DNA of 64,000 nt from Microbacterium sp. RU1D. GTDB taxonomy: Bacteria > Actinomycetota > Actinomycetes > Actinomycetales > Microbacteriaceae. Made by a program: the position numbers and the translations under genes. This document shows positions 18,791 to 28,178 of this stretch, in pieces. Each line of letters begins with the position of its first letter. The first letter of the stretch is position 1. The stretch lies in NCBI RefSeq assembly GCF_900156435.1, contig NZ_FTPQ01000001.1, positions 868,001 through 932,000 of the forward strand, in the 5' to 3' direction. A model generated the notes under the pieces. It saw only the letters and a list, made by a program, of their open reading frames with translations. It was not told the DNA's origin and made no database searches.

Positions 18791-20251
18791 GTGACGCTCG
18801 AGCGCCCCGACGAGTCAGACGATTGCGGCTGCGCGCCCACCGCGAGTGAGCGGCGGCGGCTGTGGCCGACGTTCGATCGACGCAGCGCGCTGAAGTTCGG
18901 CGCCCTCGGTGCCGTCGCGGTCGGGGCCTTCGGGGCCGCCGCCTCTGGTTTCTCCTCGCCCGCGGTGGCCGCCGACTACCCGTCGTGGGCCGACGTCGAG
19001 GCGGCCCGCGCGAACGAGTCCGCGAAGGCCGGTGAGATCGCCCGCATCCAGGGGCTCATCCAGGGCCTTCAGTCCGAGGTCGCCCGCACGCAGGCCGAGG
19101 TCGTCGCCCGATCCGACGAGTACTACACCGCACAGCAGGCCTATCTCGATGCCGATTACCGCGCGCAGCAGATCCAGGCGCAGGCCGACGCGGAGGCTGC
19201 CAAGGCCACCGACGCCGCCGCCAAGGCCGGCAAGGTCGCCGCGCAGCTGTACCGCTCGGGTGGCGACGACACCTCGCTCGATCTGTTCTTCTCGGGCTCC
19301 GCGGCCAGCGCCGACGACCTGCTGGCCAAGCTCGGCACGATGGACAAGCTCATCGAGCGCAACCGTTCGGTGTACGCCGCGGCCGTCACGGCGCGCGATT
19401 CCGCGACCCAGCTGAGCAACCAGGCGAACGACGCCCGCACGGAGCGCGACCGTCTGCAGAAGATCGCCGAAGAGAAGATGGTGGCCGCGCAGCAAGCGGC
19501 CCAGGCCGCTCAAGAGGCACTGGCTGCCCAGCAGGCCAACCAGGTCGTGCTCGAGGCCCAGCTCGCCGCCCTGCAGGACACCACCGCGAAGACCGTGGCC
19601 GATTACCAGGCCGGTGTCGAGGCCGAGCGGAAGGCTCGCGAGGAGCGCGAACGCAAGGCACGCGAAGAGGCCGAGGCGCGCGACCGCGCCGAGCGCGCGC
19701 GTCGCGAGCAGGAGCAGCGCGACCGCGAGGCCGCGAACAACAACAACAGCGGCGGTGGAGGCGGCTCCAGCGGCGGTGGCGGCTCCAGCGGTGGCGGCGG
19801 TGGCGGCGGAGGCGGCGGTCAGGCCACCGGCTCGGGCTGGGCGCGTCCCTCGTCGGCCGGGACCACCTCGGGCTACGGCCCGCGCTCCAGCCAGTGCAAC
19901 GGCAGCTATTGCGCCAGCTCATGGCACCTCGGGCTCGACTTCGGTGCCGGCTGCTACTCGCCGATCTACGCCGCGTCGGCCGGGCGCGTGACCTACGCCG
20001 GATACAACGGCGGCTACGGCAACTACATCCGCATCCAGCACGACGACGGGTCGTCCACCGGCTACGCGCACATCGTCAACGGCGGGATCTACGTCTCCTA
20101 CGGTCAGCGCGTCGGCGTGGGCCAGCAGATCGCCGCGACCGGTCAGACCGGCAATTCCTTCGGCTGCCACCTGCACTTCGAGGTCTACCCGCCGTGGGGC
20201 GGGACCACCGATCCGGCGCCCTGGCTCCGCGATCGCGGCGTCTGGGTCTGA
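18791..20251 (+). CDS. Secreted M23 (LytM-type) endopeptidase with N-terminal coiled coil
   Basis: The protein has 486 residues. A twin-arginine-like signal (DRRSALKFGALGAVAVG, about residues 37-53) is followed by a likely cleavage site after SPAVAA. Residues 65-310 are helical and Ala/Glu/Arg-rich, consistent with a long coiled coil as in PcsB/RipA-type cell-wall hydrolases. A Gly/Ser-rich linker follows (about residues 317-345). The C-terminal M23 domain carries the metal ligands in HLGLDFG (His and Asp) and HLHFEV (second HxH). The set looks complete, so it should cleave peptidoglycan cross-bridges during division or remodelling. The GTG at 18791 has GATGAGG 7-8 bases upstream. Confidence 0.92.
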   Translation: MTLERPDESDDCGCAPTASERRRLWPTFDRRSALKFGALGAVAVGAFGAAASGFSSPAVAADYPSWADVEAARANESAKAGEIARIQGLIQGLQSEVARTQAEVVARSDEYYTAQQAYLDADYRAQQIQAQADAEAAKATDAAAKAGKVAAQLYRSGGDDTSLDLFFSGSAASADDLLAKLGTMDKLIERNRSVYAAAVTARDSATQLSNQANDARTERDRLQKIAEEKMVAAQQAAQAAQEALAAQQANQVVLEAQLAALQDTTAKTVADYQAGVEAERKAREERERKAREEAEARDRAERARREQEQRDREAANNNNSGGGGGSSGGGGSSGGGGGGGGGGQATGSGWARPSSAGTTSGYGPRSSQCNGSYCASSWHLGLDFGAGCYSPIYAASAGRVTYAGYNGGYGNYIRIQHDDGSSTGYAHIVNGGIYVSYGQRVGVGQQIAATGQTGNSFGCHLHFEVYPPWGGTTDPAPWLRDRGVWV

Positions 20252-20263
20252 CCCCGCCGACGA

Positions 20264-20293
20264 GGAAACCCCCGGTCGATCGACCGGGGGTTT
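20264..20293 (+). terminator. Intrinsic terminator after the M23 peptidase gene
   Basis: A perfect self-complementary element, GAAACCCCCGG then TCGATCGA then CCGGGGGTTTC, lies 12 bases after the stop and is followed by TTCG. Confidence 0.85.
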
Positions 20294-20340
20294 CTTCGTG
20301 CCAGGGGCTCCGCGCGGCCAGCCGCTCTGGGCGGCCGGAC

Positions 20341-20366
20341 GCTCTGAGCGGTCGGGCGCTCAGAGC
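20341..20366 (-). terminator. Terminator-like hairpin overlapping the ppa stop codon
   Basis: A perfect 10-bp stem (GCTCTGAGCG at 20341-20350, complement at 20357-20366) has a 6-base loop. Its distal arm includes the last codon and stop codon of the pyrophosphatase gene. Confidence 0.55.
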
Positions 20367-20893
20367 GTGTTGGGCGCTTCGCCCTCACCCTGCGTCCGGG
20401 TCTGCGCGTCGTGCTCGTCGAAGCGCGTGAAGGCCTCGGCCACGAGACGCTCGGCCTCGGCGGCGTTCGCCCACTCGTCGACCTTGACCCACTTGTTGGG
20501 CTCGAGGTCCTTGTAGTGCTCGAAGAAGTGCGAGATCTCCTTCTTGGTCCACTCGTCGATGTCGTCGACGTCCTGGATGTGGTCCCAGCGCGGGTCCTTC
20601 GCGAGCACGGCGACGACCTTGTCGTCTCCACCGGCCTCGTCGCTCATCTTCAGCACGCCGACGGGACGCACCTTCGCCAGGATGCCGGGGTGCAGGTCGC
20701 GGTCGAGCAGCACGAGCACGTCGAGCGGGTCGCCGTCTTCGCCGAGGGTGTTCTCGAAGAACCCGTAGTTGGCCGGGTAGCCGAAGACCGTGTAGAGGAT
20801 GCGGTCGAGGTAGACGCGGCCGGTGCCGTGGTCGACCTCGTACTTCACGCGGCTGCCGCGGGGGATCTCGATGACGGCGTCGAAAGCGCCCAT
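20360..20893 (-). CDS. ppa: Inorganic pyrophosphatase (family I, soluble)
   Basis: The protein has 177 residues, as usual for bacterial family I enzymes. It shows VIEIPRGSRVKYEVD, YPANYGFFENTLGEDGDPLDVLVL with the Asp cluster that binds Mg2+, and KDPRWDHIQDVDD. It hydrolyses pyrophosphate in the cytosol and so pulls biosynthetic reactions forward. The ATG at 20893 has AAGGAG 8 bases upstream. The C-terminal 20 residues (after AFTRFDEHD) are an extra acidic/Gln tail outside the core. It is convergent with the M23 gene, with two hairpins between them. Confidence 0.96.
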   Translation of the reverse strand: MGAFDAVIEIPRGSRVKYEVDHGTGRVYLDRILYTVFGYPANYGFFENTLGEDGDPLDVLVLLDRDLHPGILAKVRPVGVLKMSDEAGGDDKVVAVLAKDPRWDHIQDVDDIDEWTKKEISHFFEHYKDLEPNKWVKVDEWANAAEAERLVAEAFTRFDEHDAQTRTQGEGEAPNTL

Positions 20894-21128
20894 ACTCGTG
20901 CTCCTTAGATCTGTGGATTTCCGCGGCCCAGCCTAGCCGGGCCGTGGTTGCGCGTCTGGTCCGCGTGCGACCGGCCACGGTGACGCGCGGTCGGGCGGAG
21001 CCGCGCGGTCGGGACGCGTCGCGAGGAAGCCGACGACCGGCGCGGTGCGACCCGGTCGGATGCCGATCCATCCACCCCCCGCGAGGGGGAAATCCGGCGC
21101 CGTGTCGATCGGCCAATACCGTAGAGGG

Positions 21129-22127
21129 ATGGACCGCCGCCCTGGACTCTCGCCCGCCGTCGCCGAGGTGCGCAGGGCTGTGCGCGCAGCGCTCGAGGAT
21201 CGCACCGGCTCCGTCGTCGTGGCATTGTCTGGCGGGCCGGATTCCTTGGCCCTCGCGGCGGCGACGGCCTTCGAGGCGGAGCGGCTCGGCATCCGGGCCG
21301 AGGCCGTCGTGATCGATCACGGTCTGCAGGAGGGGTCGGATGCCGTGGCGGAACGCGCCGCGCAGACGGTGCGGAAGCGGGGGCTCGCCGCCCGTGTGGT
21401 CGCGGTCGACGTGGTCGCGAAGGACGGCCCCGAAGCCGACGCGCGTGCGGCGCGGTACGCGGGGCTGGCGCGCGCCGCGGCTGAGACCGGCGCCGACGCC
21501 GTGCTGCTGGGGCACACCCTCGACGATCAAGCCGAGACCGTGCTGCTCGGGCTCGCCCGCGGCTCCGGGGCGACGAGCCTGGCCGGGATGGCGCCGGAGC
21601 GGCGGGATGCCACCGGTCCGGTGTGGCTGCGACCGCTGCTGGGGGTGCGTCGTCGCACGACCGTCGCCGCCTGCGCCGCGGAGGGGCTGCAGCCCTGGTC
21701 CGACCCGCACAACGCCGACCCGTCGTACGCCCGGGTGCGGGCGCGCGAGCGGGTGCTGCCCGTGCTCGAGGCGGAGCTCGGTCCCGGCGTCGCCGAGGCG
21801 CTCGCCCGCACGGCAGAGCAGCTGCGGGAGGATGCCGCCGCGTTCCAGGACATGATCGACGAGACCATCGAGGACATCGTCGAGCACGCCGAGGCGGGCA
21901 TCTCGATCTCGGTCGCCGCCCTCGCCGCCAATCCCGCGGCGCTGCGGAACCGGATCGTCCGGTACGTCGTCGAGAGCGAGTTCGGCGTCTCGCTGACCCG
22001 TGCTCAGACGCTCCAGGTCGCCCGTCTCGCTGTCCACTGGCGGGGACAGGGCCCGATCGATCTGCCCGCATGCGTCGCCCGGCGGATCGGGGATCGCATC
22101 GAGATCGTCGCGCGGGCGGCATCCTGA
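21129..22127 (+). CDS. tilS: tRNA(Ile)-lysidine synthase
   Basis: The protein has 332 residues. It has the N-type ATP pyrophosphatase loop SGGPDS at residues 34-39, VIDHGLQ, and GHTLDDQAETVLLGLARGSG, which are diagnostic. It modifies C34 of the AUA-reading tRNA-Ile to lysidine, which is essential for decoding. The protein is of the short type that lacks a large C-terminal domain. ATG 21129 fits the family start; GAGGG lies very close to it. The gene begins the tilS-hpt-ftsH-fol series. A short tandem repeat covers its stop codon. Confidence 0.95.
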   Translation: MDRRPGLSPAVAEVRRAVRAALEDRTGSVVVALSGGPDSLALAAATAFEAERLGIRAEAVVIDHGLQEGSDAVAERAAQTVRKRGLAARVVAVDVVAKDGPEADARAARYAGLARAAAETGADAVLLGHTLDDQAETVLLGLARGSGATSLAGMAPERRDATGPVWLRPLLGVRRRTTVAACAAEGLQPWSDPHNADPSYARVRARERVLPVLEAELGPGVAEALARTAEQLREDAAAFQDMIDETIEDIVEHAEAGISISVAALAANPAALRNRIVRYVVESEFGVSLTRAQTLQVARLAVHWRGQGPIDLPACVARRIGDRIEIVARAAS

Positions 22128-22167
22128 ATCGGGCCGCGTCCTGAATCGGGCGGCGTCTCGATCCGGG
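22116..22167 (+). repeat. Three near-tandem 17-18 bp units at the tilS/hpt junction
   Basis: Units at 22116, 22134 and 22151 share the pattern SSGCRTCCTGAATCGGG with a few changes. The first unit holds the tilS stop codon and the second repeats that TGA, so the gene end appears to have been duplicated locally. Confidence 0.6.
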
Positions 22168-22184
22168 CCACGTAGACTTCTCGA

Positions 22185-22736
22185 ATGCGCGCGGCCGACA
22201 TCTCCGACGACATCAGCGAAGTCCTCCTCACCGAGGAGCAGATCCACGGCAAGCTCGCCGAACTGGCGACGCAGGTCGTCGCCGACTACGAGGGCCGCGA
22301 GGTCGTGCTCGTCGGCGTGCTGAAGGGCGCCGTCATGGTGATGGCGGACTTCGCCCGTCACCTGCCCATGCACGTGTCGATGGACTGGATGGCGGTGTCG
22401 TCGTACGGCGCCTCGACCCGATCGAGCGGTGTCGTGCAGATTCGGAAAGATCTCGACACCGACATCACCGGCAAGCACGTGCTGATCGTCGAGGACATCA
22501 TCGACTCGGGTCTGACGCTGAGCTGGCTGCTCGAGAATTTCGCCTCGCGTGGAGCGGAGTCCGTCGAGGTGCTCGCGCTGCTGCGCAAGCCGGATGCCAT
22601 GAAGGTCGAAGTCGACTGCCGCTACGTCGGTTTCGACATTCCCAACGATTTCGTGATCGGGTACGGCCTCGACTACGCCGAGCGGTACCGGAACCTCCGG
22701 GATGTCGCGGTGCTCGCGCCGCACGTGTATTCCTGA
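22185..22736 (+). CDS. hpt: Hypoxanthine(-guanine) phosphoribosyltransferase
   Basis: The protein has 183 residues. It has the PRPP-binding motif VLIVEDIIDSGLTL, an upstream VGVLKGAVMVMADF loop, the flexible-loop region MDWMAVSSYGASTRSSG and C-terminal VGFDIPNDFVIGYGLDYAERYRN. It salvages hypoxanthine and guanine to IMP and GMP. The order tilS-hpt-ftsH is conserved in many Gram-positive bacteria. The ribosome site before ATG 22185 is weak, and translation may depend on the upstream gene. Confidence 0.95.
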   Translation: MRAADISDDISEVLLTEEQIHGKLAELATQVVADYEGREVVLVGVLKGAVMVMADFARHLPMHVSMDWMAVSSYGASTRSSGVVQIRKDLDTDITGKHVLIVEDIIDSGLTLSWLLENFASRGAESVEVLALLRKPDAMKVEVDCRYVGFDIPNDFVIGYGLDYAERYRNLRDVAVLAPHVYS

Positions 22737-22859
22737 AGCGGGTGCGGCGTGCTCTGCGTACGCCCTCGACGAACGCACAGGCCCGGCATAGTCCACGGGC
22801 GTTAGCCTGTTGCGACCGCGTTTCTGCGGAGGATCACGAAAGGGCTGGGCTCGCCCACC

Positions 22860-24863
<2,004 letters not shown>

Positions 24864-24869
24864 GGCGCC

Positions 24870-25457
24870 GTGGCCGTCGATCGAGAACGGGTCGCAGACC
24901 TCGTCCGCGAGCTGCTGGAGGCGATCGGGGAAGACCCCGATCGCCCCGGCCTCCGGCAGACCCCGGCGCGCGTCGCCGACAGCTGGGCCGAGTTCTTCTC
25001 GGGCGTGAACCAGGATGCCCGCGCCCCGCTGCAGCACACCATCTCGGTGTCGCGGGGACCTGCGCCCGACACGCTGCCCTCGGGCGCCGTGATGCTGCGC
25101 GACATCGCTTTCCGCTCGATGTGCGAGCACCACCTGCTCCCGTTCCGCGGTCGCGCCCACGTGGCGTACCTACCGGGCGAGGAGGTCGTGGGCCTCGGGG
25201 CGCTGCCGAGAGTCATCGACGTCCTCGCCGCCCGTCCGCAGGTGCAGGAGCGGCTCGGCGAGCAGATCGCCGACGCCATCGCATCCGCCCTCGACGCGCG
25301 GGGTGTGCTCGTCGTCCTGGATGCCACCCACGAGTGCGTGACCATGCGCGGCGGCCGACAGCTCGACGCCTCGACCGTGACGATCGCCGCTCGCGGTGCG
25401 TACGTCGAGCCGGGCGCCCGAGCCGAACTCGTCGCTCTGATCGGAGCGCGCGCGTGA
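24870..25457 (+). CDS. folE: GTP cyclohydrolase I
   Basis: The protein has 195 residues. Zinc ligands are in SMCEHHLLPF (Cys and His) and in ATHECVTMRGG (Cys). The GTP-binding segment GLGALPRVIDVLAARPQVQERL is present. It converts GTP to 7,8-dihydroneopterin triphosphate, the first step of folate synthesis. The start GTG at 24870 follows GAGG of the ftsH stop region by a few bases. It is the first of four fol genes that run with 1-4 base overlaps. Confidence 0.96.
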   Translation: MAVDRERVADLVRELLEAIGEDPDRPGLRQTPARVADSWAEFFSGVNQDARAPLQHTISVSRGPAPDTLPSGAVMLRDIAFRSMCEHHLLPFRGRAHVAYLPGEEVVGLGALPRVIDVLAARPQVQERLGEQIADAIASALDARGVLVVLDATHECVTMRGGRQLDASTVTIAARGAYVEPGARAELVALIGARA

Positions 25458-26245
25458 CCCTCGTGATGGCGATCGTCAACGTCACCCCCGACTCGTTCAG
25501 CGACGGAGGACGATATCTCGACCCCGACGTGGCGATCGCGCACGCGCGCGCCCTGCGCGCACAGGGGGCCGACATGCTCGACATCGGCGGCGAGTCCACC
25601 CGGCCCGGAGCCGAGCGCGTCTCGCCCCGGGTCGAGCAGCAGCGCGTGCTGCCCGTCGTCGCCGCCCTGGCATCCGAGGGGGCGTACGTCAGCATCGACA
25701 CCATGAACGCCTCGACCGCCGCGGCCGCCGTCGCGGCCGGTGCACGCCTCGTGAACGATGTCTCGGGAGGACTCGCCGACCCCGACATGCTCGCGGCCGT
25801 CGCCGAGAGCGACGCGGAAGTGGCGATCGGCCACTGGCGCGGACCCTCGAGCGAGATGTACGCGCGAGCCTCCTACGCCGATGTGGTCGCGGACGTCGTC
25901 GCCGAGCTCGATGAGCGCGTCGCCGCCGCCGAGGCCGCCGGCATCCCGGCGTCGCGCATCGTCGTCGACCCCGGCATCGGATTCGGCAAGCGCGGTGCGC
26001 AGAACTGGCAAACGCTGCGAGGCCTGCCCGCCCTCGTCGCCCGCGGCCGCCGCGTGCTCGTCGGCACGAGCCGCAAGCGGTTCCTCGCCGACGCGCTCGG
26101 CGACGACGCCGACCTCGCCCGCCGCGATGTGGCCACCGCTGTCACCAGTGCCCTCGCCGCCGGCGCCGGGGCGTGGGCCGTGCGCGTGCACGACGTACCG
26201 ACCACCCGCGACGCGCTCGCCGTCGCCCGCGCTTGGGAGGCCTGA
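25454..26245 (+). CDS. folP: Dihydropteroate synthase
   Basis: The protein has 263 residues and is a TIM barrel: MAIVNVTPDSFSDGG at the N-terminus, DIGGESTRPGA, SIDTMNA, VNDVSGG, DPGIGFGKRGAQNW and GTSRKRFL. It condenses the pterin pyrophosphate with p-aminobenzoate and is the sulfonamide target. The start is GTG in the GTGA overlap with the folE stop. An ATG 12 bases further in is the alternative. Confidence 0.96.
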   Translation: MTLVMAIVNVTPDSFSDGGRYLDPDVAIAHARALRAQGADMLDIGGESTRPGAERVSPRVEQQRVLPVVAALASEGAYVSIDTMNASTAAAAVAAGARLVNDVSGGLADPDMLAAVAESDAEVAIGHWRGPSSEMYARASYADVVADVVAELDERVAAAEAAGIPASRIVVDPGIGFGKRGAQNWQTLRGLPALVARGRRVLVGTSRKRFLADALGDDADLARRDVATAVTSALAAGAGAWAVRVHDVPTTRDALAVARAWEA

Positions 26246-26613
26246 TGGATGCCGTCGACCGCATCACCCTGACGGGCGTACGCGCCTTCGGGTACCACGG
26301 GGTCTACCCCGACGAGAAGCGCGACGGGCAGGAGTTCGTCGTCGACGCGACGGTGTTCCTGCCCTTGGCACGCGCCGCCGAGACGGACGATGTGGTCGAC
26401 ACCGTCCACTACGGCGAACTCGCGGAGCGCATCGCCGCGATCGTCTCGGGGGAGCCCGTCGACCTGCTCGAAAGACTCGCGGCGCGCATCGCCGACGAGG
26501 TGCTCCGCGACGAGCGCGTCGAGGCGGTGACCGTCACGGTGCACAAGCCGGCGGCCCCCATCCCCGTCCCCTTCGCCGATGTGTCGGTGACGATCACGCG
26601 CGGGCGCTCGTGA
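26245..26613 (+). CDS. folB: Dihydroneopterin aldolase
   Basis: The protein has 122 residues, the usual size. It shows ITLTGVRAFGYHGVYPDEKRDGQ with the conserved YHGV and E, VHYGELAE, LLERLAARIAD and TVHKPAAPIPVPFADVSV with the catalytic Lys. It cleaves dihydroneopterin to hydroxymethyl-dihydropterin and glycolaldehyde. The ATG shares one base with the folP stop. Confidence 0.95.
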   Translation: MDAVDRITLTGVRAFGYHGVYPDEKRDGQEFVVDATVFLPLARAAETDDVVDTVHYGELAERIAAIVSGEPVDLLERLAARIADEVLRDERVEAVTVTVHKPAAPIPVPFADVSVTITRGRS

Positions 26614-27152
26614 GCGTGCGGCTGGCCCATGGGATCGGTGAGGCGCCGCGGACGGCGCCCGTCGCCGCGGTGATCGCTCTGGGCGCGAACCTGGGGGAGC
26701 GGGCCGAGACCCTCGCGGCCGCCGTCTCCGAGCTGCGCGCGCTGCCCCTCACCGACGACGTGACGGTGTCGACGCCGATCGAGACCGTGGCGGTGACGCT
26801 GACGGGTGCGGACGACGACGCTCCGCGCTACCTCAACGCCGTCGCGACGCTGAGCACCCGACTGAGCCCGACCGCGCTGCTCGCCGCCCTCCACCGCATC
26901 GAGGCGCGTCACGGTCGCGTTCGTCGCGAGCGGTGGGGCGACCGCACGCTCGACCTCGATCTCATCGCCTACGGCGACGAGATCATCGATCGCGACGATC
27001 TCGTGGTGCCGCACCCGCGCGCGCACAAGCGCGACTTCGTCCTCGTGCCGTGGCTCGACGTGGACCCGGATGCCGTGATCCCCGGCCGCGGACGCGTGGA
27101 CGACCTGCTCGCCGCGCTGCGAGGGGACGAGCTTCCGGGAGGGACGCGTTGA
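26610..27152 (+). CDS. folK: 6-hydroxymethyl-7,8-dihydropterin pyrophosphokinase
   Basis: The protein has 180 residues. It has IALGANLGERAETL at the N-terminal strand, RYLNAVATLST, and the HPPK signature RWGDRTLDLDLIAYGD, then VPHPRAHKRDFVLVPWLD. It pyrophosphorylates the pterin for FolP. The start GTG lies in the GTGA overlap with folB. A second GTG two codons further in cannot be excluded. Confidence 0.95.
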   Translation: MSVRLAHGIGEAPRTAPVAAVIALGANLGERAETLAAAVSELRALPLTDDVTVSTPIETVAVTLTGADDDAPRYLNAVATLSTRLSPTALLAALHRIEARHGRVRRERWGDRTLDLDLIAYGDEIIDRDDLVVPHPRAHKRDFVLVPWLDVDPDAVIPGRGRVDDLLAALRGDELPGGTR

Positions 27153-27634
27153 AGCGCACGGGTGCCGGCATCCTGCTCATCGCCGCCGTCATCGGCGGCG
27201 TGGCCGGCTTCGTCCTCGACACGATGCTCACCGCGATGGGTCGCGCCACGTTCGTCCCCGCGGCGAGCCTGCCGACGGTCCTGGCGTTGCTCGGCGCGGT
27301 CATCGTGATCTTGGCGGTGCCGGTCTTCCGCGCGACGCGGGGGCGCAGCGAGCGCCGCATCGACCCGTTCCGTGCTCTGCGCATCGCGATGCTCGCGAAG
27401 GCGTCGTCGCTCCTCGGTGCCGCCGCGTTCGGGTTCGGCGTCGGGCTGCTCGCGTTCCTGTCGAGCCGACCGGCGACCCCGTCGCTAGGCTCGATGGGAT
27501 CGATCATCGCGACGGTCGTGTGCGCAGTCGTACTCGTCGTCGCGGGCCTCGTGGCCGAGCAGTTGTGCACCCTCCGGAAGGACGACGATGACGACACCCC
27601 CGGGAACACCCCCGCAGGACCCGTCGGCATCTGA
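27149..27634 (+). CDS. DUF3180 membrane protein
   Basis: The protein has 161 residues and four hydrophobic segments: GILLIAAVIGGVAGFVL near the start, LPTVLALLGAVIVILAVPVF, ASSLLGAAAFGFGVGLLAFL and IIATVVCAVVLVVAGLVAEQL. A short acidic tail follows. This matches the DUF3180 family, which is nearly always encoded after folK in actinobacteria; its function is unknown. The start is TTG at 27149, overlapping the folK stop in TTGA, with GGAGGG 8 bases upstream. ATG and GTG alternatives in this frame would cut the first helix. Confidence 0.85.
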   Translation: MKRTGAGILLIAAVIGGVAGFVLDTMLTAMGRATFVPAASLPTVLALLGAVIVILAVPVFRATRGRSERRIDPFRALRIAMLAKASSLLGAAAFGFGVGLLAFLSSRPATPSLGSMGSIIATVVCAVVLVVAGLVAEQLCTLRKDDDDDTPGNTPAGPVGI

Positions 27635-28178
27635 GGCGCCGGGCGTCGATCCGCTCGGTGCCCGGACGTTCTCCCGCGTCCTCGAACCTCGCGCCGCGGG
27701 CCGGCTGCCGCTCGGCGACGGTACGTGGCACCAGCTGGCGCGCGCGTACGTCTGGGTGCAGCTCATCTCCCAGGGGGCGGTGTTCCTCGTCGTGCTGGCG
27801 GTGGCCATCGGCATCCAGGCCTTCACGGGTGTGCCCTGGCAGTGGATCCCCGCCGGGGTCGTGCTCGTGGTGACGGCGATCGGGTTGCTCATCACGCCGC
27901 GGCAGGCGCGCTCGTTCGGCTATCAGCTGCGCCGGGACGACCTCGTGTTCCGCCGCGGCATCCTGTGGCAGCGCGTCGTCGCGGTGCCGTACGGGCGGAT
28001 GCAGCTCGTCGACATCACGCACGGGCCCCTCGACCGCGGGTTCGGCATCGCCCAGCTGAAGCTCGTCACGGCGGCGGCCTCGACGGGCGTGACCATTCCG
28101 GGGCTCACGCAGGAGGCGGCCGAGCATCTGCGCGACACTCTCGTCGCCGTGGCGGAGACGCGACGGACCGGGCTGTGA
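27588..28178 (+). CDS. PH (bPH2/YdbS-type) domain membrane protein
   Basis: The protein has 196 residues. Two membrane helices (about residues 55-75 and 85-103) are followed by a bacterial pleckstrin-homology-like domain: YQLRRDDLVFRRGILWQRVVAVPYGRMQLVDITHGPLDRGFG. This is the YdbS pattern. The gene starts 47 bases inside the DUF3180 gene in another frame, with CGGAAGGA upstream. It is followed by a YdbT-type partner with a GTGA overlap. Function in actinobacteria is not established; in Bacillus the ydbST pair is linked to resistance to a secreted toxin/bacteriocin. Confidence 0.87.
   Translation: MTTPPGTPPQDPSASEAPGVDPLGARTFSRVLEPRAAGRLPLGDGTWHQLARAYVWVQLISQGAVFLVVLAVAIGIQAFTGVPWQWIPAGVVLVVTAIGLLITPRQARSFGYQLRRDDLVFRRGILWQRVVAVPYGRMQLVDITHGPLDRGFGIAQLKLVTAAASTGVTIPGLTQEAAEHLRDTLVAVAETRRTGL

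Noticed and set aside
19740-19830. GGCGGTGGCGGC-type short repeats, considered as a repeat element
   Set aside because: They encode the Gly/Ser linker of the M23 peptidase in frame, a common low-complexity linker.
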